33,875 nucleotides of DNA from Chloroflexota bacterium (GTDB taxonomy: Bacteria; Chloroflexota; Limnocylindria; Limnocylindrales; CSP1-4), in NCBI GenBank assembly GCA_015478725.1, contig JADMIG010000024.1, positions 1 through 33,875 on the forward strand, given 5' to 3'. This document shows, one piece after another, positions 21,301 to 29,551 of this stretch. How positions within the stretch are numbered: position 1 is the stretch's first letter; each line of letters opens with the position of its first letter. The notes under the pieces are model-generated. The model was not told the origin of the DNA, did not search any database, and was given only the letters and a program-made list of their open reading frames with translations. The translations under genes and the position numbers were made by a program.

Positions 21301-22007
21301 TCCGGCGTCGGCGTCGGCGTCGGCTGCGATGTCGGCGTGGGAGTCGGACTTGGCGTCGGGCTCGGCGCATCCGACGGTGCGGGCGGCGCGGCAAGGTTCT
21401 GGGCGACCGGCGCGGCCTGGATCGCCAGATCGCTTGCGTTGTCGTTGGTGTCCTCACCGTTCCCGGCGGCGCCGCCGGGTCCCCGTTCGATGCTCGATCG
21501 AGCCGGAGGCGCGGGCGCCGCCGTTCCTTCGACGAACGCGTTCGTCGCGTCGCCCCAGCCGACTGCATCGATGGGCGTGCCGCCGACGGGCCGGATGACG
21601 ATCGCGCCGCCGGTGGCGGCGATGCCACCGCTGTAGGTCGCATCCGCGGACGCCGCGAACACCCCAAGGACGTTGGCGACGAGGAGGTGCTGTCCAGGCG
21701 CCAGCGGCCGCGACGCGCTCCAGCTGACCTTGCGGGTGACCGTCGCCCCCGACGAAGTGGCATAGACGACCTCGAGACCCTCGAGATCAACCGCCACGGA
21801 GCCGGCGTTCGTCAATTCGACGTACTCGTCCGAGGCGGACGACCCGCCGGTCACCACTTCGGCGATGAGCAGCGACGCCGGCGGCCAGCCGACCGCGGCA
21901 GCGGGCGCCGCATCCTCCGCTCCTCGCCCGGTGCCGCCGATCGTCGTCCCGGCAAGGAGCGCGACGAGAAGGACGAGACTGCACACGAGACGCCGGGCAC
22001 GAACCAT
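18363..22007 (-). CDS. Large secreted, membrane-anchored protein with lamin-tail and OB-like repeats
   Basis: A 1214-residue protein. Residues 1-30 are a signal peptide ([20 protein letters not shown]). Residues 44-165 resemble a lamin-tail domain ([20 protein letters not shown], then a [10 protein letters not shown] segment). Residues about 208-291 and 485-550 are Pro/Thr linkers of PTPTPEPT units. From 292 onward I count about seven degenerate OB-like units with the pattern GxxVxIxGxV...IQDxxGxxxIxL (starting near 303, 398, 565, 665, 780, 880 and 1010). A membrane helix (about 1128-1145, [16 protein letters not shown]) is followed by an Arg-rich tail, so the bulk is extracellular. Lamin-tail and OB modules occur in extracellular nucleases such as ExeM/NucH types, but I see no nuclease domain. 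It could bind extracellular DNA or RNA; the downstream uridine phosphorylase would fit nucleic-acid scavenging. This is inference. Confidence 0.8.
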   Translation of the reverse strand: MVRARRLVCSLVLLVALLAGTTIGGTGRGAEDAAPAAAVGWPPASLLIAEVVTGGSSASDEYVELTNAGSVAVDLEGLEVVYATSSGATVTRKVSWSASRPLAPGQHLLVANVLGVFAASADATYSGGIAATGGAIVIRPVGGTPIDAVGWGDATNAFVEGTAAPAPPARSSIERGPGGAAGNGEDTNDNASDLAIQAAPVAQNLAAPPAPSDAPSPTPSPTPTPTSQPTPTPTPEPTPIPTPTPTPTPTPAPTPEPTPTPAPTPTPTPTPTPTPQHTPTPTPTPTPTPTPSISSIAVARTLPDGSSVIIEGVLTTELGVLESGRTAFIQDSTGGMAIYLDTAAGPGVAAGTVLRIGGSIDDRYGQRTLRASFDPSAVVGSAALPDPIVLASGTVSESVEGRRATVTGIVLEAPSTLADGTGLLIDDGSGSVRVVVTPAAVGGLTVGRGSSVTVRGPIGQRDSSGTGASGYRVYGTLPGDLLVAEPTPTPTPEPTPTPSPTPEPTPTATPEPTPTPSPTPEPTPTPTPAPTPTATPAPTPTATPAPTPAPTDPVQAIADARALAVGTQVRVRGVVTAETRRLGSLRLFSIADASGAIVVRSPDGAAGLVRGSLVEVVGRTAAPYGQLEVRPTSAGLLVLGSSPPPLPLSITSLDLGESVEARLVVLVATIDSGPRRVSGGGLSLAVLDPVSGRRVLVMADASSGIGTADLPKGASVRLTGIVGQRASRTGRLDGYRIWLRDRADVALLGSAPSATPSPAASRPTIAIVDALLAAGSPVRIQGTVTAAGRLLDSKGLVVVIQDASAAVAIRLPAGASALAVGAKVRVDGAIGRAYGAPRFTATSVTDLGVGVPVTPLLLAASPGAAHEWRLVRATGVLVDVRRAGDTWRADLLVGSARIAIAGIDAAGIPASVLIEGHRASIVGVVRRPYPSARDRRFAVMPRSIRDVVVSVAGGSASFGRGTGRDRPGSGTPGSDGATPPTAAAVVPEPLDVDVSTLTDHLDEMVRIGGIVVAVGSERGTIRLDDGTGIGDVALTGEAAMYLSILAPGDALDAIGRVEAGPRLRVTAAAGIVRVDDLGTGDPSGSSSAALAPDDRVDPNGPLPPTEGKPVTTAGLGEARGLGDTAPAGLGALVLVVVAAIGAVVLRRRHLRRTRARRIAIRLETVVAAPPTTPMAWRSADGAVSPERDPRSVQVDARSSAGLSSAEFRAREAHR
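20360..20560. repeat. P/T-linker coding repeat 2
   Basis: Hexamer-based repeats (GGCGTC/GGAGTC/GGCTCG on the plus strand) encode the PTPEPTP linker of the surface protein on the minus strand. A stretch of GGAGTTGCCGTT units is also repeated. It looks slippage-prone and is likely to vary in length between strains. Confidence 0.85.
21130..21375. repeat. P/T-linker coding repeat 1
   Basis: Repeated GGCGTGGGGGTC-like hexamers over about 240 bp encode the longer PTPTPTP linker (residues 208-291) on the minus strand. It is low-complexity coding sequence, not a CRISPR array, because there are no unique spacers. Confidence 0.9.
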
Positions 22008-22068
22008 CGAACGACCTCCCGGCGGGTCTCGGGGGGCGGGTGCGAGCTCATGCGTTGTACGCTGACCG

Positions 22069-22144
22069 ACTCACCGGCGACTCACCGGCGACTCACCGGG
22101 GACTCACCGCCGTGTGCCGGACCGCTGGCCCGGACTCACCGCCG
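22069..22144. repeat. 11-bp tandem repeats between divergent genes
   Basis: The unit ACTCACCGGCG occurs four times end to end (22069-22112, the last two slightly diverged), and once more at 22134-22144. The 11-bp period puts each copy on the same DNA face. It sits in the 228-bp divergent region between the surface-protein gene (starting at 22007) and the membrane-protein gene (starting at 22236), so it may be a regulator-binding array. Confidence 0.85.
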
Positions 22145-22235
22145 ACGTAGCTGCGACGCGCCGCAACCACCCGAACGACGGCACGGCCCCTGCGCCTCGA
22201 CTACCATGCGCGAGAACCATCGCAGAGGAGGGACC

Positions 22236-22919
22236 GTGGCCCGCGCCAAAAGGACCGATCGCGCCGAAGCGCGCCGCCGCTACCGGGCGGAGGCCGCGGA
22301 GGCTGCCGCGACCGAGATCCCGGATGACGACGAGGCCGCCCCCGCGGGAGCGGCCGGGGCGAGGCCCGGTTCGGCCGCAGCGAGGAGTTCGGCAACCGGC
22401 GGCCCGACACCGCGACCCGGCTTCCTCGGCGCCTTCCGGAGCGCGTATCACGTCGCCGATATCCGCGGCGACCTCCGCGCACTGCCGGGTCTCGTCCGCG
22501 GTCGAGCGTTCCTCGTGTCGAGCGGGCTCATCGTCGCGACCCTCGTCGTCGCCGTCGCCACCACCGGGGTCCCGAACGCCGTCACCGCCCTCGTGGTGGC
22601 CCTGTTCCTCGGTCCGTTGCCGATCGGTGCGATCTACGCGGCCGGAGCCCTCGCGCCGCGAGCCTCGTACCTGCTCGGCGCGATCGCCTCGTTCCTCGGG
22701 ACACTCGGCCTGGTCATCTACGCGGTCACCGTGACCCGGAGTGTCCCCTCGATCGCCGACGTCGTCTACGCCTTCGTCTTCTACACGGTCTTCGGCGGCG
22801 TCATCGGCGCCGGCCTCGGCTTCTACCGACGGCTCCTCCGGGCGCTCAATCCCACGCCGGATCGGCGGCCCTCACAACGTCCGAGGAATGGAGCGAAGGC
22901 AGGAGCGAAGGCTCGCTGA
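22236..22919 (+). CDS. Four-helix membrane protein of unknown function
   Basis: A 227-residue protein. The first ~85 residues are charged and Ala-rich (RTDRAEARRRYRAEAAEA, then an acidic stretch), followed by four hydrophobic segments: VSSGLIVATLVVAVATTG, AVTALVVALFLGPLPIGAIY, SYLLGAIASFLGTLGLVIYA and VYAFVFYTVFGGVIGAGLGF. The C-terminus is basic. GTG 22236 is chosen because AGAGGAGGG lies just upstream; an in-frame ATG at 22206 has no such site. I do not recognise the family. It is followed after 63 bp by an MFS transporter on the same strand and may be co-transcribed with it. Confidence 0.7.
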   Translation: MARAKRTDRAEARRRYRAEAAEAAATEIPDDDEAAPAGAAGARPGSAAARSSATGGPTPRPGFLGAFRSAYHVADIRGDLRALPGLVRGRAFLVSSGLIVATLVVAVATTGVPNAVTALVVALFLGPLPIGAIYAAGALAPRASYLLGAIASFLGTLGLVIYAVTVTRSVPSIADVVYAFVFYTVFGGVIGAGLGFYRRLLRALNPTPDRRPSQRPRNGAKAGAKAR

Positions 22920-22982
22920 GGCACCTCGAGGCGTCCCGGGCGCGTTGACCCGCGCACGCCGCGATCGGATGGCCGCACGATC

Positions 22983-24275
22983 GTGACGCCGTCATCGTCC
23001 GCCCGGCACCTGCCGGCGCTCGCGTCGCCCGCCTTCCGCATCCTGCTCGTCGGGGTCTTCGTGTCGAACGTCGGCACGTGGATGCAGGTCACCGCCCTCG
23101 GCTGGCTCGTCCTCCGCCTCACCGGTTCGGCCGGATCACTCGGCCTTGCCGCCTTCGCGGGCAGCGCGCCGGCGCTGCTCCTGACGCTCTACGCCGGCGC
23201 CCTCGCCGACCGCGTCGACCAGCGCCGGATCCTGCTATGGACCCAGGTGGCGCTCGCCCTGTTCGCCGGACTCCTCGCCGTGCTCGTCCAGGCGGACGCG
23301 ATCCTGTTCTGGCACGTGCTCGTGCTCGCGGTCCTGGCCGGCATCGCGAATGCCCTCGCCAGCCCCGCGTTCCAGGCCATCGTGCCCGGGATGGTCGATC
23401 GGTCCGCCCTGGGCAACGCCATCGCGCTCAACAGCGCTCAGTTCAACCTCGCGCGGATCGTGGGACCGGCGGTGGCGGGCATCCTCATCGGCGTCGTCGG
23501 CGAGGCCGCGAGCTTCTGGCTCAATGCGGCCAGCTTCGGGGCCGTCATCGTCGCCCTGCTCGCCATCCGGATGCCGACCCAGGCGGCCATCACGCACGAT
23601 CAGGCGGGCTTCTGGTCGAACCTCGGCGAGGGCATCGACTACGTCCGGGAACGGCGCCAGCTCGTCGCGTTGCTCCTGCTCGCCGCCGCGCCGGCCGTCC
23701 TCATCCTGCCGTACCTGGCGCTGCTGCCGATCTTCGCCGCCGACCTCGGCATCGGTGCCGCCGGTCTCGGGCTCCTGACCGCCTCGATCGGCATCGGGGC
23801 CCTGGTCGGTGCGATCGGCGTGGCGCTCCTCCGCAGGGACGGCGCGAGCGGACGGACCGTCGCCGTCGGGCTTACGCTCATGGCTCTCACGGTGGCGGTC
23901 TTCGCGGTGTCGCGGAACCTGCTCGTGACCTGCGGGGCGCTCGCCATCCTCGGCGCCTCCCAGGTCGCGTACTACACGGGCACGAACACGCTGGTCCAGC
24001 TCCTCTCGCCGGCCCGGCTCCGGGGACGGATCCTCAGCTTCTACGTCCTCACCTCCATCGGCGTCTCGCCGCTCGGGAGCCTCGTCGCGGGAGGCGTGGC
24101 GGAGGTCATCGGCGCGCCGCTGACGCTCGTCGCCGGCGGCGGCCTGACGATCATCGCCCTGGGAGTGGTGCTCGCCTGGTACCCGGATCTGTGGCGCCTC
24201 AGGGTCGCGGCCGTCGAGACGCCGGAGGGCGCCCTCCGGCCGGTGACGGAGGCCGATCGACCACCGGACCGATAG
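22983..24275 (+). CDS. MFS transporter, EntS/transmembrane secretion effector type
   Basis: A 430-residue major-facilitator protein with about twelve hydrophobic segments. The N-terminus SPAFRILLVGVFVSNVGTWM, the loop GALADRVDQRRIL, NALASPAFQAIVPGMV, and the second-half ARLRGRILSFYVLTSIGVSP fit the subgroup that includes enterobactin exporter EntS and related transmembrane secretion effectors. It is likely a proton-driven exporter of a small molecule; the substrate is unknown. GTG 22983 is the start. It closes the housekeeping-like part of the window, and the accessory region begins immediately downstream. Confidence 0.88.
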   Translation: MTPSSSARHLPALASPAFRILLVGVFVSNVGTWMQVTALGWLVLRLTGSAGSLGLAAFAGSAPALLLTLYAGALADRVDQRRILLWTQVALALFAGLLAVLVQADAILFWHVLVLAVLAGIANALASPAFQAIVPGMVDRSALGNAIALNSAQFNLARIVGPAVAGILIGVVGEAASFWLNAASFGAVIVALLAIRMPTQAAITHDQAGFWSNLGEGIDYVRERRQLVALLLLAAAPAVLILPYLALLPIFAADLGIGAAGLGLLTASIGIGALVGAIGVALLRRDGASGRTVAVGLTLMALTVAVFAVSRNLLVTCGALAILGASQVAYYTGTNTLVQLLSPARLRGRILSFYVLTSIGVSPLGSLVAGGVAEVIGAPLTLVAGGGLTIIALGVVLAWYPDLWRLRVAAVETPEGALRPVTEADRPPDR

Positions 24276-25354
24276 GCGCGGACGCGTCAGCCGGCCTCAG
24301 CCGGATCGACCCGTGCCGGGTCAGCCGAGCCGCCGCATCCCCGCGTGGCCGGGGATTTCGTAAGAACGCCAGACAGGCGGTCGTCGGGCGCGCGCCTGAC
24401 CGGAACAGATCGTCGGCTGGAGCGATTGCGCCTGACAACTCAGGGGCCAATGCGCGGGGAACGGCGAGGCGAACCCTGATCGGCCCGACCCGATCGAGCG
24501 GGGGAACGAGCCGCCCAAGAACCCGATGTCCGCGGGCTGCTCCGCAGCGAGGCCCGCTGGACCCCACCAGCCGTCGGCACCCGCCGCATACAAGCCGGGC
24601 CAGCGGCTCCGATCGAGCGGGGTCGGATCCCAGGCGAGGGACCAGACGTTCGGGCGGACCCGGAGGAGCCAGCTCGCGATGATGTCGTCTTGGGTCAACG
24701 CGTCGAGCGAGCGGAGCCTCCGGGCATACCAGCGGCGCCACCGGACGAGAGAGCGGGCGTCGTCAGTCAAGGGAAAGAACGCGGTCGGAGGATCGCATGG
24801 GATCGAAGTTTGAAGTCGCCAAGCACGCGGCGGCCGGGCACGAAGTGGAGTGACCCGCTCGGTCCTCCGCGAGCGGTTCGCGGAGGCGACTGCGAGACGC
24901 TCGACGATCCCGCGATAAGCGCCCTCAATCTCGGCACGGAGCGTCCGCCCTGCATACGACCGATCGATGACGGCACAGCGTCGACGCGCCGCACGAGATC
25001 CTCGTGGCCGACCGCGAATCGCACGGGAGACCATCGTCCAGCGGGCGCAATGGCACGTCCCGAAAGGGCAGCCCTGCCTCAGGCTCGCATTCGTGCGGCG
25101 GAGAGTCCCCGGCTGACCCGCTCCGAAAGGAGGCGCGGTGCACCCGGTCACCTGTCTCCGAGGTGCCAGCGTCAAATCAGCCTCGCCGTGCGGAGCCGGC
25201 TGCGTATAGTCTGCTGGTAACCACCGCAGGAAGAGGGCAAGACCGGCGGGGCACCGGAGGGGTTCGACATGCAGTATGGCGAAGACCGGGGTGCTCACGG
25301 GCAGCGGACGGCTCCATCGCGTCGGTCGTTCGCGACCCGGCCCCGGGAGAGCAC
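24276..25354. other. Gene-poor kilobase at the start of the accessory region
   Basis: I find no recognisable gene. A long minus-strand frame (24321-25391) stays open. Its middle part (about 24500-24800) has a Trp/Arg-rich protein-like stretch including RSLDALTQDDIIASWLLRV, but it has no family match I know, no ribosome site and repeat-like ends. It could be a decayed gene. On the plus strand TATAGT at 25205-25210 may be a -10 element for the downstream lipoprotein. No tRNA or riboswitch could be assigned. Confidence 0.45.
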
Positions 25355-26509
25355 ATGAACGGTACAGGGCGACGGCTTCGGGTGCTCGCATGGGCGGGAG
25401 TCACACTACTTACCGCGGCCTGCACGTCCGGTAGGTCGTCGGTGCCGCCCAGTGCGGCTGCCTCTGCTCCAGAGATCACCCCAGCCATGGTAACCGCGGC
25501 ACCGAACCCCGCTGCTCAGGGGCTCTCGGGCTACCTTGCGATCGCGGGCAACGGCGTCGTCTTCCTGCAGTGGACGCAGGCGGGCGACGGCCTGACGGGT
25601 TCGCTCACCATGGCCTACACGCCGTCAAATGACTCGACCACGCTGAAGACCCAGAACGCCGCGTTCACCGGCGTCGTCAACGGATCGTCGGTGACCCTGA
25701 GCTTCGCCCAGGGGCTGGGGATCAGCACGACGTGGACCGGCGCGTTCAGCGGGTCTTCGCTGGTGCTGAGCTTCGCGGCCCCCGACGGCAGCTTGTCCAC
25801 GCTGACGTTCGAACCGGCCACCGTGGCCGACTACAACCGGGCCCTGGCCCACGTGCAGACGCAGGTCCAACAGGCGCAGGCGGCCGCGGCGGCCGACGCG
25901 GCCGCACAGCAGCAAGCGCAGGAGCAACAGCAGCAGCAGGCGCAGGAAGAAGGCGCCATCGACTCAGGATCACGGGCGGTGGCAGGCGACATCACAACCG
26001 TCGCTGGCGACGTCAGAAGCATGCAGGCGGACCTCGGCCACGTGCCGAACGACCTTGTGAACATGCAGAACGACGTGAGTGCCACGTACAAGGACCTGCA
26101 GGCCGTCATCGCGGAAGCCCAGCAGTACCCCAGCGGGAACAACGGCAGCGTCTGCACGGACGCTTCTGGCGTCGGCACCGATGCATCAGGGGTTGCCACG
26201 GATGAGTCAGGGATCGAGACCGATGGCTCCGGACTTGCGACGGACATCGACGGCGTCCAGCAGGACATCACGACGCTTCAGCACGACGTCTCAAACCTGC
26301 AGGCTGCGGAGGCCGTCCTCCCCTCGTACCAGCCAGCAGGGTTGCCTTCCGCCGCCGCGGTTTCGCAGGCCGTGGCGTCGGCGAACACCGCCGTGGCGGC
26401 GGCCAGGCAGACGTTCGCAGGCTACCTCGCGAAGGCCAAGCAGATGGTGGCGACGGCCAACGGGTACGCGGCGGACGCGCAGAACGTCTGCAAGCAGGTC
26501 GGCGGGTAG
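25355..26509 (+). CDS. Coiled-coil lipoprotein with TDxSG heptad repeats
   Basis: A 384-residue predicted lipoprotein. Residues 1-23 form a lipoprotein signal ending in the lipobox LTAAC (lipidated Cys23). Residues 55-155 look like a small beta domain with alternating strands (GSLTMAYTPS, GVVNGSSVTLSFAQG, GAFSGSSLVLSFAAPDG). Residues 160-200 are Gln/Ala-rich coiled coil, and further helices follow. At 268-302 five heptads of the form TD-x-SG-x-x run in tandem. Cys267 and Cys378 could form a disulfide. GGGAGA lies 4 nt before ATG 25355. CTG and AGC codons are more frequent than in the housekeeping genes, hinting at a different origin. The function is unknown; an envelope-attached structural or sensing role is a guess. 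Confidence 0.75.
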   Translation: MNGTGRRLRVLAWAGVTLLTAACTSGRSSVPPSAAASAPEITPAMVTAAPNPAAQGLSGYLAIAGNGVVFLQWTQAGDGLTGSLTMAYTPSNDSTTLKTQNAAFTGVVNGSSVTLSFAQGLGISTTWTGAFSGSSLVLSFAAPDGSLSTLTFEPATVADYNRALAHVQTQVQQAQAAAAADAAAQQQAQEQQQQQAQEEGAIDSGSRAVAGDITTVAGDVRSMQADLGHVPNDLVNMQNDVSATYKDLQAVIAEAQQYPSGNNGSVCTDASGVGTDASGVATDESGIETDGSGLATDIDGVQQDITTLQHDVSNLQAAEAVLPSYQPAGLPSAAAVSQAVASANTAVAAARQTFAGYLAKAKQMVATANGYAADAQNVCKQVGG

Positions 26510-26527
26510 TCCGGGAGAATGGCTGTG

Positions 26528-26960
26528 ATGCGCTAGCTTCGTCGGCTCGCTATCCCGGTACTGGTGGTTGTGCTGGCCGGGTTCGTCTCGACCTGGCAGG
26601 CGGGTTCGTCAGGACTCAGCCGGCCCGGCTATGCGGTCGTCGTGCCCCCGCCGACGATCGGCGCAGCCAGTCGGGTGGACCTCGCCGCTCTGCTGCGGAC
26701 CGGTACCCGCACCCCACCCGCCAGCATCAGCTCCAGGCAGCCAGCCGGGTCGCGCCCCGGCTGGCTGCTTTCGCGGTCACCGGCAACGTCTCCAACACGG
26801 TGTCCACGACGGTCGGCACATCCGCCGACTGGTCGGGCTACGTCGTGGGCACGGGTCCCTATACCAGTGTCACCGGGACCTTCACTGTGCCCAATCTCGC
26901 CGCCACGCCCACGGAGACCCTCACGTCCGAGCGGGTCTGTCACCTGTCCCTTGACAGGCC
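26528..26960 (+). pseudogene. Decayed secreted G1-type (eqolisin-like) peptidase
   Basis: The segment starts ATG-CGC-TAG, so the third codon is a stop. The same frame continues with a signal-peptide-like stretch (LRRLAIPVLVVVLAGFVS). After about 26700 the recognisable protein moves to another frame: NTVSTTVGTSADWSGYVVGT, then a SVTGTFTVPNL segment resembles the start of bacterial G1 peptidases (xWSGYVxxG...VxGxWxVP). TSERV then stands where TSEWVG is expected, after which similarity ends. A nonsense codon, at least one frameshift and 3' truncation mark it as a remnant. It lies at the junction with the AAA/DUF4276 operon and was probably cut by that insertion. Confidence 0.6.
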
Positions 26961-27066
26961 GACGACACCACGGGCCAGAACCTCTTTCGGCGCATGGGTT
27001 GTCCTAGACATCGGCGCGCAGGCCGCCGAGAGGTCCTCTCGCTCCCAAGTCATCTCGATACGGATG

Positions 27067-27666
27067 TCACGCTTCGATCGAAGGCATCAGCTTTGCAAGC
27101 TCATTCACAAGTTTTCGGAAAGACCGGGAACGCGCGATCGCGGCTTCGACATTAAGGAGCTCCGCAAAGGCGGCCTGATCATCGGTTTCGAGATAGCTTC
27201 GCGCGCCCATCTCGCGATCAAGCCTGCCCTTCGGCGAGGCGATCGAATCCGGGTCTGGTGCGGGCGTGGCGGCTGCTCCGATCCCGCGAAGACCGCGAAG
27301 TCCCTCGATCCCTCCCAGAATCCAGGACTCGAACTCTTGATTCGCTAAGACGACGCCGACCGGCATCCCCCGTCCGACGGCCTGGGCTCTGGCCTGGAGG
27401 CTTGGACCCAGCTCGGCGGGGCAGTCTTCGTCCGCATCGAGAACGATCAATATCGATGCGCACCCTGGCTGAAGCAGCGCCAGCTCGATAGCCTTCTCGA
27501 GCTCATCGGGCTTGACCACTCGCTGCCTCTTCACCCGGATTGCTTTCATGCGTGGATAGAGACCGCGCTCCCGTAGCAGCTTCCGAACAAGAACCGGCAC
27601 GGCCTCCGCATCACCGTGGCCTTCGACGATCGTCACCACTAGGTCAGTCGTGGGCCGGGCGTCCAA
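27067..27666 (-). CDS. DUF4276-type, TOPRIM-like protein
   Basis: A 199-residue protein from TTG 27666. GTG 27639, only 4 bp after the ATPase stop, is an attractive alternative and starts right at the first strand. The pattern VVTIVEGHGDAEAVPVLV, then ILIVLDADEDCPAE, then VVLANQEFESWILGG matches DUF4276: a conserved Glu after the first strand and a DxDxD-like acidic cluster, as in the TOPRIM folds of OLD-family nucleases and primases. In that family these acids bind Mg and support nucleic-acid cleavage; activity here is inferred. The C-terminal third carries RGIGAAATPAP and a basic segment. It is second gene of a two-gene operon, overlapping the AAA gene by 23 bp if TTG is used. Base composition is less GC-rich than in the housekeeping regions. 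Confidence 0.8.
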   Translation of the reverse strand: MDARPTTDLVVTIVEGHGDAEAVPVLVRKLLRERGLYPRMKAIRVKRQRVVKPDELEKAIELALLQPGCASILIVLDADEDCPAELGPSLQARAQAVGRGMPVGVVLANQEFESWILGGIEGLRGLRGIGAAATPAPDPDSIASPKGRLDREMGARSYLETDDQAAFAELLNVEAAIARSRSFRKLVNELAKLMPSIEA

Positions 27667-29545
27667 AGAGATCCAACTCCGCGTTCAAGTGGACACTGGC
27701 CGCCAGGTCTGGATCGAGCGAGTTCGCCCGCAGCAGTTCACCTGCCGAGTAGAGACCGCGCCGGACCGCGGCTCGACTAGCTGCACTTACCGGGCTAATC
27801 GATGTTCGGCCCGCGGTGGCCGTGACCACTCGGATCTGCTCATCAGCGATCTTCGGGCTGTCGAGCAGATCCGGACTGTGTGTCGTGATCAGCACCTGAC
27901 TGCGCTGTTGTCCCTCCAGGAAGGCATCGAGCAGCACATCGAGCGCGCCCGGATGCACCGTCGACTCGGGCTCCTCCACGGCCACGAAGGGGGGCGGAGG
28001 CTGCTGATAGATCGCGAGCAAGAGCCCGAAGACCCGAAGTGTTCCATCGGACATGTTCAGCGGTGGGAACGTCCAAGGGTACTGGGTGCCAATCTGTTGC
28101 CGGAACTGAAGGGTCTCCTTTGACCCAACACGTTCGTACTCCACGGACGTGGTCCCAGGCACCACCTTACCCAGCAGCCGGCAAAGCCGCTCGTAATCCT
28201 CCGTGTTCCGCGCCTTTACTTCTCGCAGCACGGAAGCCGCATTGCTACCGTCCTTCTTCAGGGAGAGGCCCGTGTCCGGGTCCTGAAGCGCTCGAATGTG
28301 GTCCGGCACGAGCGAGTAGAACCTCATGCCGGCGATGAAGTCGTAGACGTCCCGGAACTCCTCGGTGGCTGACAGGACGGTCAGTGCCAACCGATCAGGT
28401 GCAATGCGCGGGCGGACCCCGCTGGGGGCCTCTTTGAACTCGCCTTCTCGCAGGTCGTAAGCGGCGGAGATGACGCCCTCGGTCGCAATGCGGCACGTCT
28501 CCCGCTTAACGACGAAGTCTCCTTGGGAGCGCGCGGCGATCTCGAACGCGTAGCTGGCTATTCGGCGGCCAGTCAGACGCAGGTCGAGCCGGATGCCCAT
28601 GTTCGTTGGGTGCCCGGCCGAACGCCGACGCACTCCGTCGATTCCGCCGCGCACCTGGACGGCTCTGGCCAACGTCGAGGTGACAGAGTCCGTCACGAAT
28701 GACAGACAGTCCACGAAGTTACTCTTGCCCGAGCCGTTCGGACCGACCAGCACGGTCAGCTGGCCGAGGTCCACTACCACCTCATCCAGACTGCGAAAGT
28801 TGCGAGCCTGGATCTGGAGCAAGGTTGGCTTCCGTTGCGATGACGTTTCCCCTGAATCAAGCTGCGATTGAGGGAGCGAGCTGCGGCCGCCATCACTCGG
28901 GGAAGACGATCCCTTCCTCGGTCGATGCTGCCGCGCTGATGTTCGCCGTGACGTTCGCGCATTCGTGACACCGTTGCGGGTCCCTTGGCCAGACACGCTC
29001 GGGCGTCGAATCCTCGGAGAGTGTCTCAGTAGGTCGTCGACCTTGGTCACGTCCGCGAACCGCCGAATCCCGAGGTCGACTTGGCGGCGCCACGGTCCGC
29101 CCTCGATGCCTCCGCCGCCGCCCAGGCCCGGCAACCGCTGGATGATTAGATGGACGCGACGAAGACGGAGGTCGCTCATGCCGAACCTGGCAGCAAGTTC
29201 TTCGCTTCTGATCTCGGCGCCGATACCGGCTTCGAGATAGAGCTGATACGCGAATTGGACGACCGCGAGCGTGTCGGAGAGTTCCTCCGCTTCGCCTGCA
29301 CACAGCGCAATGCCATGCAAGGTGAGGGAGACCTCGCCGTGGGGTCCCCACTGGACCGCGCCGAGCCCCGGATCTAGGTCCTCCCCAACGGCCACGACAT
29401 CGAGCCTATCCTTGGCGCGGTCAAGTTCGAGCTGCAGCTCGGACACGTGCGGCCACACGCCGGTCGCGTGGAATCGATCAAATACCAGCTGGAGGAGGTG
29501 CAGCTCGTCTGCCGTTGGCCTCTTGGATTCGGACGCGGTCGGCAT
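27644..29545 (-). CDS. AAA/ABC-type ATPase (RecF/OLD-like) with N-terminal extension
   Basis: A 633-residue protein. Residues 242-570 form the ATPase: LLQIQARNFRSLDEVVVDLG, Walker A VGPNGSGKSN (267-276), ABC-signature-like MSDGTLR (498-504), Walker B FVAVEEPES (520-528) and H-loop THSPDLLD (555-562). This is the AAA_21/AAA_15 class found in OLD nucleases, PARIS AriA and other defence ATPases. Residues 1-175 are an unusual extension with helical blocks (TADELHLLQLVFDRF, EELAARFGMSDLRLRRVHLI) that look like a winged-helix or HEAT-free helical domain. A Ser/Arg-rich linker (178-240) joins it to the ATPase. No TOPRIM is fused; the next gene supplies one. ATG 29545 lies 6 bp from TAATAT, suggesting a leaderless mRNA. 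The pair is likely a nucleic-acid-directed defence or repair complex. Confidence 0.82.
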   Translation of the reverse strand: MPTASESKRPTADELHLLQLVFDRFHATGVWPHVSELQLELDRAKDRLDVVAVGEDLDPGLGAVQWGPHGEVSLTLHGIALCAGEAEELSDTLAVVQFAYQLYLEAGIGAEIRSEELAARFGMSDLRLRRVHLIIQRLPGLGGGGGIEGGPWRRQVDLGIRRFADVTKVDDLLRHSPRIRRPSVSGQGTRNGVTNARTSRRTSARQHRPRKGSSSPSDGGRSSLPQSQLDSGETSSQRKPTLLQIQARNFRSLDEVVVDLGQLTVLVGPNGSGKSNFVDCLSFVTDSVTSTLARAVQVRGGIDGVRRRSAGHPTNMGIRLDLRLTGRRIASYAFEIAARSQGDFVVKRETCRIATEGVISAAYDLREGEFKEAPSGVRPRIAPDRLALTVLSATEEFRDVYDFIAGMRFYSLVPDHIRALQDPDTGLSLKKDGSNAASVLREVKARNTEDYERLCRLLGKVVPGTTSVEYERVGSKETLQFRQQIGTQYPWTFPPLNMSDGTLRVFGLLLAIYQQPPPPFVAVEEPESTVHPGALDVLLDAFLEGQQRSQVLITTHSPDLLDSPKIADEQIRVVTATAGRTSISPVSAASRAAVRRGLYSAGELLRANSLDPDLAASVHLNAELDLFGRPAHD

Positions 29546-29551
29546 CGTTCG

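Noticed and set aside
21130-21375. Regular short repeats resembling a CRISPR or minisatellite
   Set aside because: They are in-frame Pro/Thr codons of the surface protein's linker, with no spacers and no cas genes nearby.
25200-25354. A riboswitch (c-di-GMP-like AGGGCAAG motif) upstream of the lipoprotein
   Set aside because: Only one short motif fits. The conserved tetraloop/receptor elements and paired stems of GEMM RNAs were not found.
24321-25391. A 356-residue minus-strand protein
   Set aside because: It has no recognisable family, no ribosome site, Arg/Pro-rich ends and overlap with the lipoprotein start. It may include a decayed gene but cannot be called.
27067-29545. Calling the AAA/DUF4276 pair PARIS or Gabija
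   Set aside because: PARIS AriB is a DUF4435 protein and Gabija has a fused ATPase-TOPRIM plus a helicase. Neither matches here, so only a general resemblance is claimed.
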